DNA of 22,725 nt from JAKSUT01 sp045616505 (GTDB lineage Bacteria; Cyanobacteriota; Vampirovibrionia; Gastranaerophilales; Gastranaerophilaceae), in contig JAZLGV010000071.1 of NCBI GenBank assembly GCA_045616505.1, forward strand, positions 1 to 22,725, read 5' to 3'. How positions within the stretch are numbered: the first letter of the stretch is position 1; each line of letters starts with the position of its first letter. Of the stretch, positions 7,544 to 14,263 are shown one piece after another. The notes under the pieces are model-generated. The model was not told the origin of the DNA. It saw only the letters and a list, made by a program, of their open reading frames with translations, and did not search any database. A program made the translations under genes and the position numbers.

Positions 7544-8842
7544 TTACCCTAAACACGCCTTTATCCACAACAAAACGTTTTCTAAATCTTTATTTGTATA
7601 TTCAGGATATTTCATGTCAGACATTTCTATCAAATAATTATTTATTATTTCCTGATGTTTCTTGAAATCTTGTAAAGCTTCTTGTTTTTTACCCAAATAA
7701 TACAAGCAAATTCCTCTATAAAAATATGCGTCTGTATATTTATAAACTCCATTTTCAATTATATAGCTGTAATAATCAACGGCTGCATTATAATTTTTTA
7801 ATTTGTAATTTGCATCAGCGAGCCTTGAATATGTTCTCACATAACCTGAATTTTTCTCTTTAAAAATATATTTAGCGACAAAATTATCATTATGGAAAAA
7901 CTTGTCATATCTTGATTTTTCTTTGTTATCTAACAGCGTTTTTGCAATATTTGCGCATTCTATCTCTTTTTTATAATCTTTTTTCTTTTCATAGACGTAT
8001 GCTTCAGCCAAATAAACATTATAATCTTTTGGCTCCATTTTTTTGGCTTCATTCACATAATATAACGCACTGTCGTAATTTCCATTATTTCTGTTTTCAT
8101 CAACAAGTGCAAATAACCCGACATAAGAATCAGAGCGATAATCTTTTGTAAAAGTTGATGCTAACATTACCAGTGATGCAAGTATAGCAACACTTGCAAG
8201 TACAAGAATACAATTCATAATAATTTCTATAATTCCATTTTTTCTTTTGTATAAAGGAATTTTCTTACCATATTTTTTGAAATATTCAACTTCTTCAATA
8301 ATTGCTTCTTCATCTGTGTGCAAATTATAAGAAAAATTTGGAATAAATTGCGAAATAGAAATCAAATCAAACAAAAGTTTTTTATTTGTAGTGAATATTG
8401 ACGGCTCTACATCAATATAAATTTTGTCTTCTTTATAAGGTTTTATGATTATTGAATATGAGAATGTGAAAAAACGACTTCTTGAAGTTGTATGTTCTTC
8501 AGCGAACGAATTTACATTAAACACCTCTATTGAGGACAATTCAATAGATTTAGTTCTAATAACTTTTCCTTTTTCCTTATAAATAAGTTGAAGTATTCCG
8601 TTGTTAAAAATCATTTCAGAAACATATTCACCACGCTTCATGACTTCTCTAAATAAAAACGGAAAAAAAATGCCTACGCAAAATATAAGCTCCCAAGAAT
8701 TAGATTTTGTTCTTGCAGAAACTGAATCTACACCGCTTTGTAATACAAAATGAACTACGGCAAAAATTAAACTTAATAGAAATAAAAAGACTAATAAATA
8801 AACGATAAAATTTAATCGTGTTTGGACTTTTATCTTTTTCAT
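7544..8842 (-). CDS. Membrane protein with C-terminal TPR repeats
   Basis: The protein is 432 aa from ATG 8842 (MKKIKVQTRLNF). An ATG at 8881 is in frame, but the 13 extra codons would lie over a near-perfect promoter, so the inner start is preferred. Membrane segments are predicted at about residues 11-35, 50-63 and 207-230. The stretch between the second and third (about 65-205) looks like a PH-like beta-rich domain of the type found in bacterial membrane proteins (NNGILQLIYKEKG, KIYIDVEPS). After the third segment come several TPR-like helix pairs (about 245-410, for example YDSALYYVNEAKKMEPKDYN and YRGICLYYLGKKQEALQDF). TPRs usually bind other proteins, but no partner is evident. There is no Shine-Dalgarno, so a leaderless mRNA is likely. 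Confidence 0.7.
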   Translation of the reverse strand: MKKIKVQTRLNFIVYLLVFLFLLSLIFAVVHFVLQSGVDSVSARTKSNSWELIFCVGIFFPFLFREVMKRGEYVSEMIFNNGILQLIYKEKGKVIRTKSIELSSIEVFNVNSFAEEHTTSRSRFFTFSYSIIIKPYKEDKIYIDVEPSIFTTNKKLLFDLISISQFIPNFSYNLHTDEEAIIEEVEYFKKYGKKIPLYKRKNGIIEIIMNCILVLASVAILASLVMLASTFTKDYRSDSYVGLFALVDENRNNGNYDSALYYVNEAKKMEPKDYNVYLAEAYVYEKKKDYKKEIECANIAKTLLDNKEKSRYDKFFHNDNFVAKYIFKEKNSGYVRTYSRLADANYKLKNYNAAVDYYSYIIENGVYKYTDAYFYRGICLYYLGKKQEALQDFKKHQEIINNYLIEMSDMKYPEYTNKDLENVLLWIKACLG

Positions 8843-8848
8843 ATAGAA

Positions 8849-8877
8849 ATTATAACAAACAACCCAACTTTTGTCAT
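8849..8877 (-). promoter_or_regulatory. Strong sigma70-type promoter ending at the start codon
   Basis: On the minus strand: ATGACA (8877-8872), a 17-bp spacer, then a perfect TATAAT (8854-8849). The predicted start of transcription is the A of ATG 8842, six bases past the -10 box. This is the best promoter match in the window and supports a leaderless mRNA. Confidence 0.7.
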
Positions 8878-8953
8878 TCAAAAAAGAAAACTATATTGAT
8901 TTGATTTTGCAAAGCAAACAAACGAAAGATAAATCTCAATGATAACTTAATTA

Positions 8954-9235
8954 TTATTTGTTTTTTAAATAAATAATAAAAGACTTAATTGTTTTAAAAA
9001 TTTCGATATACCCACAAATAGACCAATATACTAACAAAAGCCACAAAGGCAACAATACTATATAAATATTATGTGTTATAAAAAAAGAAATAAAAACACT
9101 TAAACCAAGAACGACTAAAATTTGAACACACAATTTTAAAATGTATAAAGAAGTTAATTCTTTATACATTATTAAATAACGTACAACACCTATCCCAATA
9201 ATTAACCCTATAATTTTATAAATAATATAATCCAA
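8954..9235 (-). CDS. Small multi-pass membrane protein, unknown function
   Basis: The frame is open much further upstream, but that part runs through a terminator and tRNA-derived sequence and is not protein-like. The best start is TTG 9235, with AAAGG seven bases before it, giving 93 aa. Three hydrophobic segments follow (about residues 4-22, 30-53 and 57-78), with a Lys-rich C-terminus (FKTIKSFIIYLKNK). No family is recognised. It sits just downstream of a strong terminator, so it needs its own promoter. It is bracketed by the 12-bp direct repeats at 8904 and 9328. Confidence 0.5.
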   Translation of the reverse strand: MDYIIYKIIGLIIGIGVVRYLIMYKELTSLYILKLCVQILVVLGLSVFISFFITHNIYIVLLPLWLLLVYWSICGYIEIFKTIKSFIIYLKNK

Positions 9236-9273
9236 AATATAACCTTTCAAAATTTTACATTTATTTTTAAAAT

Positions 9274-9307
9274 AAAAAGACTTCAGATATTTGCCTGAAG
9301 TCTTTTT
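9274..9307 (-). terminator. Strong intrinsic terminator 3' of the tRNA-like fragment
   Basis: A perfect 13-bp stem (AAAAAGACTTCAG at 9274-9286 with CTGAAGTCTTTTT at 9295-9307) with an 8-base loop. It can work on either strand. Part of its stem (AGACTTC) matches the tRNA-fMet terminator at 9398-9422, as if both derive from one copy. Confidence 0.8.
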
Positions 9308-9314
9308 AAAAATT

Positions 9315-9394
9315 GTTGCGGGAGCTGGATTTTGCAAAGTGAACCAAAGAGAGCTTTTGCTCGATTTGTGTGAACCTGTATAAGAAAGCTCCGT
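9315..9394 (-). repeat. Duplicate of the tRNA-fMet 3' end in a degenerate tRNA-like fragment
   Basis: Positions 9315-9332 repeat 18 bases of the tRNA-fMet gene (9430-9447) exactly: most of the acceptor 3' strand and the start of the T arm. After an 8-base interruption, GAACCAA also matches the tRNA. GGAGCT at 9321-9326 can pair with AGCTCC at 9388-9393 like an acceptor stem, and GAGC-TTTT-GCTC forms an internal hairpin. No anticodon arm can be made out, so this is not a working tRNA. It could be a decayed tRNA pseudogene or a remnant att site from integration at the tRNA. Confidence 0.6.
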
Positions 9395-9397
9395 ATT

Positions 9398-9422
9398 AAA
9401 AAAGACTTCCTTTTGGAAGTCT
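9398..9422 (-). terminator. Intrinsic terminator of tRNA-fMet
   Basis: On the minus strand AGACTTCC (9422-9415), an AAAA loop, GGAAGTCT (9410-9403), then a T run (complement of 9402-9398). It begins 5 bases after the tRNA CCA end. Confidence 0.85.
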
Positions 9423-9427
9423 AAAAA

Positions 9428-9504
<77 letters not shown>

Positions 9505-9698
9505 TTATTTAATTGTCATTTGCGTTTTACCCCGAGCAGTCTTCCAGACTTTCCTCTCTGAAAACGATACTCAATCGTTTTCTTCGGCAGGGTATCCCGC
9601 GTTATTTAATTGTCATTTGCGTTTTACCCTTAAGCAGTCTTCCAGACTTTCCTCTCAAGAACGATACTTAATCGTTCTTTCGGCAGGGTATCCCGCAT
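9505..9698 (-). repeat. Two tandem 97-bp structured repeats abutting tRNA-fMet
   Basis: Unit A is 9505-9601 and unit B is about 9602-9698; they differ at few positions. On the minus strand each begins (C)GCGGGATACCCTGCCGAA, so the first eight bases of unit A equal the tRNA 5' end, and the tRNA follows unit A with no gap. Each has a 9-bp hairpin (9582-9560 and 9679-9657). In the two copies the stem is GAAAACGAT/ATCGTTTTC and AAGAACGAT/ATCGTTCTT, so two base pairs differ with both partners changed. A second hairpin (AGTCT-GGA-AGACT) is identical in both. TACCC near the start can pair with GGGTA near the end, and GCG with CGC outside it, closing the structure. GAGAGGAAAGTC resembles conserved region I of RNase P RNA. 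The paired changes argue for a structured RNA or tRNA leader, not coding DNA. Confidence 0.8.
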
Positions 9699-9699
9699 T

Positions 9700-9746
9700 T
9701 TGTAGTTTTAACACCTCGCAAATTTGCAAGCACTTAAAACCTACAA
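9700..9746 (-). repeat. Long imperfect hairpin 5' of the tandem repeats
   Basis: TTGTAGTTTTAA (9700-9711) pairs with the sequence at 9734-9746, with one bulged C. An inner near-palindrome (CTCGCAAA/TTTGCAAG, 9716-9730) extends the structure. There is no T run, so it is not a usual terminator. It may be part of the same transcript as the repeats and tRNA. The rest of the gene-free stretch to 9832 shows nothing else I can support. Confidence 0.5.
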
Positions 9747-9832
9747 CTTCTATTATGCTCCATAAAGATAAAAAATCAAGTCCACGTTTATTTTATTATT
9801 TTTAACACCATTTTTATCATCCTTTTTGTTAA

Positions 9833-9861
9833 TTGACAAATTATCAATAATAAAATAAACT
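9833..9861 (+). promoter_or_regulatory. Promoter with an overlapping near-palindrome
   Basis: A perfect TTGACA (9833-9838) is followed, 17 bases later, by a weaker TAAACT (9856-9861); TATAAA at 9861-9866 is another candidate -10 but is 22 bases away. TTGACAA-A-TTATCAA (9833-9847) is a 7+1+7 near-palindrome with one mismatch over the -35 box, a possible repressor site. Confidence 0.45.
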
Positions 9862-9889
9862 ATAAAAAAGGGATTCGGAGGTTATTGTA

Positions 9890-10240
9890 ATGCAGGTTTT
9901 ACCCATTTTAGGAAATTTTCAAAATAAAACAAATACTACCCCTAATTTTAAAGCTCAAACACCACTTTTAAAACAAGCTAAAATTATCAACGGGATTATT
10001 TCACAAGATTTATTAAGCAAAAAAAGATGTTCTAATCAAGTCGAACAAGCTTTTATTAATTGCGACAAATTCATATCTAACGTATCAAAAGATACCGCAG
10101 AAAGTTTTTGCAGGCTTGCACTTGGCAAAAAAGGTTCTCAAACAATTCAAAAAATTAGTGAAAACAACCAAGTCATAAAAAAATTCATTACAACTCTTGA
10201 AAACAAACTTGGTAAAAAAGTTACTGATGTTTTTAAATAA
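9890..10240 (+). CDS. Hypothetical 116-aa protein with NFKA-type N-terminus
   Basis: ATG 9890 has the strongest Shine-Dalgarno in the window (CGGAGG at 9876-9881, eight bases away), and a perfect hairpin terminator follows the stop, so this is a single-gene transcript. The N-terminus (MQVLPILGNFQNKTNTTP, then NFKAQTP) parallels that of the 422-aa protein at 2854-4122. The rest is helical and Lys-rich with two Cys (KKRCSNQ, NCDKF, plus a third in SFCRLALGKKG). No membrane segment or known domain is seen. Confidence 0.75.
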   Translation: MQVLPILGNFQNKTNTTPNFKAQTPLLKQAKIINGIISQDLLSKKRCSNQVEQAFINCDKFISNVSKDTAESFCRLALGKKGSQTIQKISENNQVIKKFITTLENKLGKKVTDVFK

Positions 10241-10258
10241 ATTTTTATCAAAAACACT

Positions 10259-10293
10259 AAAAAGCGGCATTTGTTTCACAAATGCCGCTTTTT
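10259..10293 (+). terminator. Perfect 16-bp hairpin terminator
   Basis: AAAAAGCGGCATTTGT (10259-10274) pairs without error with 10278-10293 around a TTC loop. The stem is A-rich on one side and T-rich on the other, so it can terminate either strand. Confidence 0.9.
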
Positions 10294-10352
10294 AATCTTA
10301 CTCTAATTCATCCTTTCTTTTAAACTTATCTGATTTTCTCCTTTAAAAATTT

Positions 10353-10586
10353 TTACTCATAAAATTTAGCCAAATTTGCTAATCTTAATTTCTTTTCTGC
10401 TATCAACTTCAAATCATCTTCAATTTGAGCCAATTCGCTTTCTAAAACACTTAAATCCTTTCTTGTTGATACAAACTCTATTTTTTCTGCTTTTGGCAAT
10501 TCAGTTTCTTCAAAACTTACATCGCCCCAATTTATTGAAAATATTTGTTTTTCATGTTGTTTTTCAAATTCTTCGTACAAATTCAT
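10353..10586 (-). CDS. Small coiled-coil protein, unknown function
   Basis: A 77-aa protein from ATG 10586, with AAGGAG nine bases upstream. The N-terminal half is acidic (MNLYEEFEKQHEKQIFS, then WGDVSFEETELPKAEK). The C-terminal half (LSVLESELAQIEDDLKLIAE) has a heptad-like pattern of Leu/Ile and should form a coiled coil. It is the second gene of a two-gene operon, 15 bases after the 63-aa gene. No family is recognised. Confidence 0.7.
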   Translation of the reverse strand: MNLYEEFEKQHEKQIFSINWGDVSFEETELPKAEKIEFVSTRKDLSVLESELAQIEDDLKLIAEKKLRLANLAKFYE

Positions 10587-10601
10587 ATCCCAAAACTCCT
10601 T

Positions 10602-10793
10602 TTACTTAACTAATTCTTCTGACTTTGCAAAAATTGATTTCAATACGTCCAATACATCGAATTTTCCATACTTAAATGTCAAATTCTTTTCTACATTGTT
10701 GTTTGAAACATATTTTCCAGACACAAAATCGAAACCATTCAATTCTGCGAAATCAACCATTTCTTCATTCAAATCAAAAAATCTATCTTTCAT
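10602..10793 (-). CDS. Small hypothetical protein, first gene of a two-gene operon
   Basis: ATG 10793 is chosen as the start: AAGGGG lies nine bases upstream, giving 63 aa (MKDRFFDLNEEMVDFAEL...). A GTG at 10814 is in frame and would add 7 residues, but the predicted start of transcription falls at that very base, so the GTG would be leaderless. The protein has no membrane segment. It is mixed helix/strand with a FDFVSGKYV stretch and a helical, charged end (VLDVLKSIFAKSEELVK). The family is unknown. The downstream 77-aa gene is probably co-transcribed and may encode its partner. Confidence 0.65.
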   Translation of the reverse strand: MKDRFFDLNEEMVDFAELNGFDFVSGKYVSNNNVEKNLTFKYGKFDVLDVLKSIFAKSEELVK

Positions 10794-10820
10794 TGTGTTG
10801 CACCCCTTAGACACATATCT

Positions 10821-10849
10821 TTTATCCTAACTCTATATGTATCGTGCAA
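10821..10849 (-). promoter_or_regulatory. Promoter of the two small genes
   Basis: On the minus strand TTGCAC (10849-10844), a 17-bp spacer, then GATAAA (10826-10821). The predicted start is about 10814, leaving a 20-base leader that holds the AAGGGG site for ATG 10793. Confidence 0.5.
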
Positions 10850-10881
10850 ATTTTTTTATTTCTTTAACGATTTTAATGTCA

Positions 10882-10899
10882 TCGTTACATTTCGTTACA
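10882..10899. repeat. Direct repeat TCGTTACA, one helical turn apart
   Basis: TCGTTACA occurs at 10882-10889 and 10892-10899, exactly 10 bp apart, upstream of the promoter at 10821-10849. A reverse-oriented partial copy (TAACGA) sits at 10864-10869. The spacing would place both sites on one face of the helix, as for an activator. No regulator can be named. Confidence 0.4.
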
Positions 10900-10930
10900 C
10901 AAAGTATAAAAATCTTATTGACTTTATAAC

Positions 10931-10970
10931 AACCAAAAACAAAGAGCCTTGAATAAAATCAAGGCTCTTT
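10931..10970 (-). terminator. Intrinsic terminator of the DHH phosphoesterase gene
   Basis: A perfect 12-bp stem (AAAGAGCCTTGA at 10941-10952 with TCAAGGCTCTTT at 10959-10970) with a 6-base loop. On the minus strand it is followed by a T-rich run (GTTTTTGG). Confidence 0.85.
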
Positions 10971-10991
10971 AGTTAATATTACAATTAAAAC

Positions 10992-12251
10992 TTATTGTTC
11001 GTTTTTGCTCTTTTCTTCCGCTTCCAATTTTGCCAATTCTTCATCAGCTATCATAAAGCTATTCATAAATTTAAAAATATCAGCATTTTCTAAAGAACGA
11101 ACACGTGCGCCAGCTCTATTTGAATGTCCGCCACCTTCTAAATCTGGTATTAAATTATCTTTTACGTAATTAATTAATTTTAAAGCATAACCATCTTTTG
11201 AAGTGATACTCATTTGATAAACATCTTCTTTTGGAGATACTCTATAAAAAGAAATAACAGCTTTCAAATTATCCGCATTTTTTCTTAATCGTTCAGGAAT
11301 TGTTTCATCGTCGTTCAAATTTGGACTCAACATTCTATTTCTCAAATCCTTCATCAATTCGCTTGTTTTGCTATTATCCATGCCTAAATTACGCCAAGAA
11401 ATACTATCAGCTGGAATATACATATATGCTAATCTTTTTCCTAAACAAAAAGAAAAATCTTCCAACAAATCATCTCTCAATGCACGATATTTTTTAGGCA
11501 TATTTGACAAAAGGTCTAAATGTTTATACACAGCTATTTTATCGTCTTCTGACAAAGAAGCTTGTAATTTTTCAAAAACTTCTAAAGAATTTTCATCTTT
11601 ATACAGTTTTTCTGTTTTTTCGACTTTATAAACATCTTTACTACAAGTAACCTTGATAAGACCTGATTTTTTATAATCACTTATCAAACCACAAAACAAT
11701 TTTTTTCTATCACTTTGTGGAATATTTTCTTCCAATGCTTCGAAAAATCTATAAACAACCCCACAACAAGATTTTGCCGTATCGTCAATATACAAATTCT
11801 CTGCATCTACTGACGTTGCGTTTGTTTTATGATGATCAAATCCAAAAATTGAATCTTTTGGAATCTTTTTAAACAACTTCTTGGCTGCTTTTGTAAATCT
11901 TGCAGTATCATTAAAATCTAAAATAATTGATCTATCAGCAGGTTCTTCTGTTTTTTTCTTATCAAAAAGAAATAATCCTGCACCCCAAAGACCTCTCACA
12001 TCACCGTTTTTTAAACAAATTGAAACTTCTTTTCCATTTCGTTTCAACCAATTTTTTATAACTTTCAAACTATTAAAAGCGTCTTCATCGGGTGTTGCAT
12101 GACAAAACAAATCTGCAGTACGAACAGACTTTGAAAGCAAATTCGCTTTTATACTCATTGCCAATTCTTTATTTATCGGTTTAGCACCAAATACAACAGA
12201 CGAATAACTTCGTTTGCTAATATCACTCGCTTCTACCTTTGCATTAAACAT
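10992..12251 (-). CDS. DHH/DHHA1-family phosphoesterase
   Basis: This 419-aa protein belongs to the DHH superfamily of metal-dependent phosphoesterases, which includes NrnA oligoribonuclease/pAp phosphatase and RecJ. Visible motifs: HATPDEDAF (His51, Asp55, Asp57; usually HxxPDGDAxGS), LDFND (Asp112), the name motif in FGFDHHKTN (Asp139-His140-His141), GLISDYKKSG (Asp192), and DHHA1's GGGHSNRAGARV (from 373). The metal ligands are all present. It is about 100 residues longer than typical NrnA: there is an N-terminal extension of about 45 residues, including SSVVFGAKPINKEL, and a large region between about 200 and 330. The likely role is breakdown of short oligonucleotides or a signalling nucleotide, in the cytosol. 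GGGG lies five bases before ATG. The C-terminus is Glu/Lys-rich. Confidence 0.85.
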   Translation of the reverse strand: MFNAKVEASDISKRSYSSVVFGAKPINKELAMSIKANLLSKSVRTADLFCHATPDEDAFNSLKVIKNWLKRNGKEVSICLKNGDVRGLWGAGLFLFDKKKTEEPADRSIILDFNDTARFTKAAKKLFKKIPKDSIFGFDHHKTNATSVDAENLYIDDTAKSCCGVVYRFFEALEENIPQSDRKKLFCGLISDYKKSGLIKVTCSKDVYKVEKTEKLYKDENSLEVFEKLQASLSEDDKIAVYKHLDLLSNMPKKYRALRDDLLEDFSFCLGKRLAYMYIPADSISWRNLGMDNSKTSELMKDLRNRMLSPNLNDDETIPERLRKNADNLKAVISFYRVSPKEDVYQMSITSKDGYALKLINYVKDNLIPDLEGGGHSNRAGARVRSLENADIFKFMNSFMIADEELAKLEAEEKSKNEQ

Positions 12252-12279
12252 AATTACCCCAATATGTTCTTTTCATATC

Positions 12280-12308
12280 AGAATACTCTATTTTTCAAAA
12301 GAGTTCAA
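12280..12308 (-). promoter_or_regulatory. Promoter of the DHH phosphoesterase gene
   Basis: On the minus strand TTGAAC (12308-12303), a 17-bp spacer, then TATTCT (12285-12280). The predicted leader is about 20-25 bases. Confidence 0.45.
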
Positions 12309-12349
12309 GTGTACAATTTACAATCTTTACATTAAATTACAAAAGTAGC

Positions 12350-12368
12350 AAAAGCATTATTATAATGC
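12350..12368 (-). terminator. Hairpin whose loop is the gltX stop codon
   Basis: On the minus strand GCATTA (12368-12363), loop TAA (12362-12360), TAATGC (12359-12354), then TTTT. The loop is the gltX stop codon itself. The stem is short (6 bp, extended by A/T pairs past a mismatch), so termination may be weak. Confidence 0.5.
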
Positions 12369-13823
12369 CTTTTGACATCTTGCGATAACTTTGTCTTTGC
12401 CTAAAATACAAAGTGTTGCACACATGTCAGCACCACGAGTTCTACCTGTAACTGCTGCACGAATTGCCCACATTGTTTCTTTTGGTTTGATACCTTGTTC
12501 TTTGTAGAAACCTCTAAATTCTTCCAATTTTTCGTGTAAATTTTCTTCTATAAAATCCCATTCTTTTGCTTTTGCAATAAAATCTGGAAGAACTTTTTTA
12601 GCAACTTCGCCATCTAAAACTTTTGCTTTTGTTTCTTCATCAACTTCAACATCATCACCAAAGAAATATGATACTGCATCTGTAATATCAGAAAGAATTG
12701 TTAAAGGTTCTCTTGTAACTTCTACCATTCTTGAATATTGAGCATCTGTAATAGAATTCAAATCATATTTAGCCAAGAACGGTTTCAATCTTTCTTTTAA
12801 TTCTTCTAAACTCAATTTTTTGATATATTGAGAGTTCATCCAATTCAATTTATCATATTCAAATATTGAATTTGATGACGAAACTTCACCAATTCTGAAA
12901 TCTTTAGCAATTTCATCAACAGATTTAATTTCTTCACCATCAGATGGAGACCAACCTAAAAGTGCAACGAAATTAACTAAAGCGTCAATTAAATAACCTT
13001 TTTCTACAAATTCTGAAACGGCAGTTGCGCCATGACGTTTTGATAATTTACTTCTGTCTGGAGCTAAAATCATACCTAAATGACCGAATTCTGGAGCTTT
13101 TTCTCCTAATGCTTCATATATCAAAATTTGTTTGTAAGTATTTGAAATATGGTCTTCACCACGAATTACATGTGACATTTTCATCAACATATCATCAACA
13201 ACAACAGCGAAATTATATGTTGGAGTTCCATTTGATTTCATGATTACAAAATCACCAATCAAAGACATATCTTGATGTAATTCACCTTTTACTAAATCTT
13301 TGAATGTTAAAATATTTGAATCATGAAATGCTTTTTGAGCTTTTTGAACATCAAATCTTATAGCAGGTTTTCTGCCTTCTTTTATAAATGCTTCTTTTTC
13401 TGCTTCAGTTAAGTTACGACATCTTCCAGAATAAACGTGAGCAACTTTATTTTTTTGAGATAATTCTTTTTCTGCATCAAGTTCTTCAGGAGTGCAATAA
13501 CACTCATAAGCAAATCCAGCATCTACAAGTTTTTGAGCATATTTTGGATAAATATCAAATCTTTGAGATTGAGTATAAGGACCATAAGGACCACCTACAT
13601 CTGGACCTTCATCCCACTCTAAACCTAATGCTTTCAAACTATCAAAAATATTATCGATATATGCTTGGCTTGTACGTTCAGCATCTGTATCTTCAATTCT
13701 CAACACATATTTTCCACCCATCTTTTTAGCAAACAAGAAATTGAACAAACCTGTTCTTGCTGTTCCAATGTGTAAATTTCCACTTGGAGATGGTGCTATT
13801 CTAACTCTTACTTCTTCTGCCAT
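12360..13823 (-). CDS. gltX: Glutamyl-tRNA synthetase
   Basis: This 487-aa class I aminoacyl-tRNA synthetase charges tRNA-Glu with glutamate in the cytosol; the length is normal for the family. Motifs: RIAPSPSGNLHIGTARTGL (HIGH-type signature, residues 18-21), RIEDTDAER, FDHSNILTF-like insert residues, GEDHISNTYKQI, and KLSKRHGATAV (KMSKS-type loop, residues 259-263). The N-terminal catalytic domain also has a possible zinc site: ECYCTPEEL and YSGRCRNL hold three Cys. The C-terminal helical anticodon-binding region is complete to KAL. It is the last gene of the minus-strand block, with 64 bases separating it from the LapA-like gene and a TATAAT at 13869-13864, so it may have its own promoter. 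Confidence 0.97.
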   Translation of the reverse strand: MAEEVRVRIAPSPSGNLHIGTARTGLFNFLFAKKMGGKYVLRIEDTDAERTSQAYIDNIFDSLKALGLEWDEGPDVGGPYGPYTQSQRFDIYPKYAQKLVDAGFAYECYCTPEELDAEKELSQKNKVAHVYSGRCRNLTEAEKEAFIKEGRKPAIRFDVQKAQKAFHDSNILTFKDLVKGELHQDMSLIGDFVIMKSNGTPTYNFAVVVDDMLMKMSHVIRGEDHISNTYKQILIYEALGEKAPEFGHLGMILAPDRSKLSKRHGATAVSEFVEKGYLIDALVNFVALLGWSPSDGEEIKSVDEIAKDFRIGEVSSSNSIFEYDKLNWMNSQYIKKLSLEELKERLKPFLAKYDLNSITDAQYSRMVEVTREPLTILSDITDAVSYFFGDDVEVDEETKAKVLDGEVAKKVLPDFIAKAKEWDFIEENLHEKLEEFRGFYKEQGIKPKETMWAIRAAVTGRTRGADMCATLCILGKDKVIARCQKAL

Positions 13824-13863
13824 AATATTTCTTCTTTCTTTAAATTAGTGTACTTTAATTTCT

Positions 13864-13869
13864 ATTATA
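13864..13869 (-). promoter_or_regulatory. Possible gltX -10 box
   Basis: A perfect TATAAT on the minus strand, 40 bases before the gltX ATG, with no clear -35 box. It suggests that gltX can be transcribed apart from the envelope operon. Confidence 0.35.
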
Positions 13870-13887
13870 TTTTTAAATAAAACTTAT

Positions 13888-14250
13888 TTACGCTTGTGTA
13901 TCAATTGCGTTTTTCAAAGCTGTTTCTAATGTTTCAATTTTTGCTTCCAAAACTGCAACTTTTGAAGCATCTTCTTCAGATGAAATGCCTGCTTTTTCTA
14001 TACGTTTTTGATATTCTTTCATTTTGCTATGCAAAGGCAAGAAAAGAGCTGAAGCCCAAATCAATCCTGCCAATATACCTAATAAAAATATTGCGCCTAC
14101 TAAATATATAAAATCTATGTGTATTGGAACAATATTCATATTTCCTAATTGTAAAAGTTCAACTTTTATATCAATTGCAGAATTCCAAATTCCAAAGAAA
14201 ATAACGTACAACACAATTAATGATGATATTAAATTAAATATTGCTCTCAT
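13888..14250 (-). CDS. LapA-domain-like inner-membrane protein
   Basis: This 120-aa protein has GGAG eight bases before ATG. The pattern fits the LapA/DUF1049 family: a first membrane segment (FNLISSLIVLYVIFFGIW), a short polar link with NMNIVPIHIDFIYL, a second membrane segment (GAIFLLGILAGLIWASALFL), then a cytosolic coiled coil (HSKMKEYQKRIEKAG, then EAKIETLETALKNAI). In enteric bacteria LapA works with LapB in controlling LPS synthesis, but here no LapB neighbour is present, so the precise role is open. It follows the pseudouridine synthase gene by 13 bases and is probably co-transcribed with the envelope genes upstream. Confidence 0.65.
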   Translation of the reverse strand: MRAIFNLISSLIVLYVIFFGIWNSAIDIKVELLQLGNMNIVPIHIDFIYLVGAIFLLGILAGLIWASALFLPLHSKMKEYQKRIEKAGISSEEDASKVAVLEAKIETLETALKNAIDTQA

Positions 14251-14263
14251 TTTAACTACTCCA

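Larger units (their letters stand above)
8904..9339. repeat. 12-bp direct repeats flanking the small membrane-protein gene
   Basis: GATTTTGCAAAG occurs at 8904-8915 and again at 9328-9339 in the same orientation, with weaker similarity continuing rightward (AAAC/GAAC, then AAA). Between the copies lie only the small membrane gene and a terminator. The right copy overlaps the tRNA 3'-end duplicate. This could be the footprint of a small insertion or recombination, or chance. Confidence 0.4.

Noticed and set aside
9505..9698. CRISPR array
   Set aside because: There are only two units, nearly identical along their full 97 bases, with no variable spacers and no cas genes.
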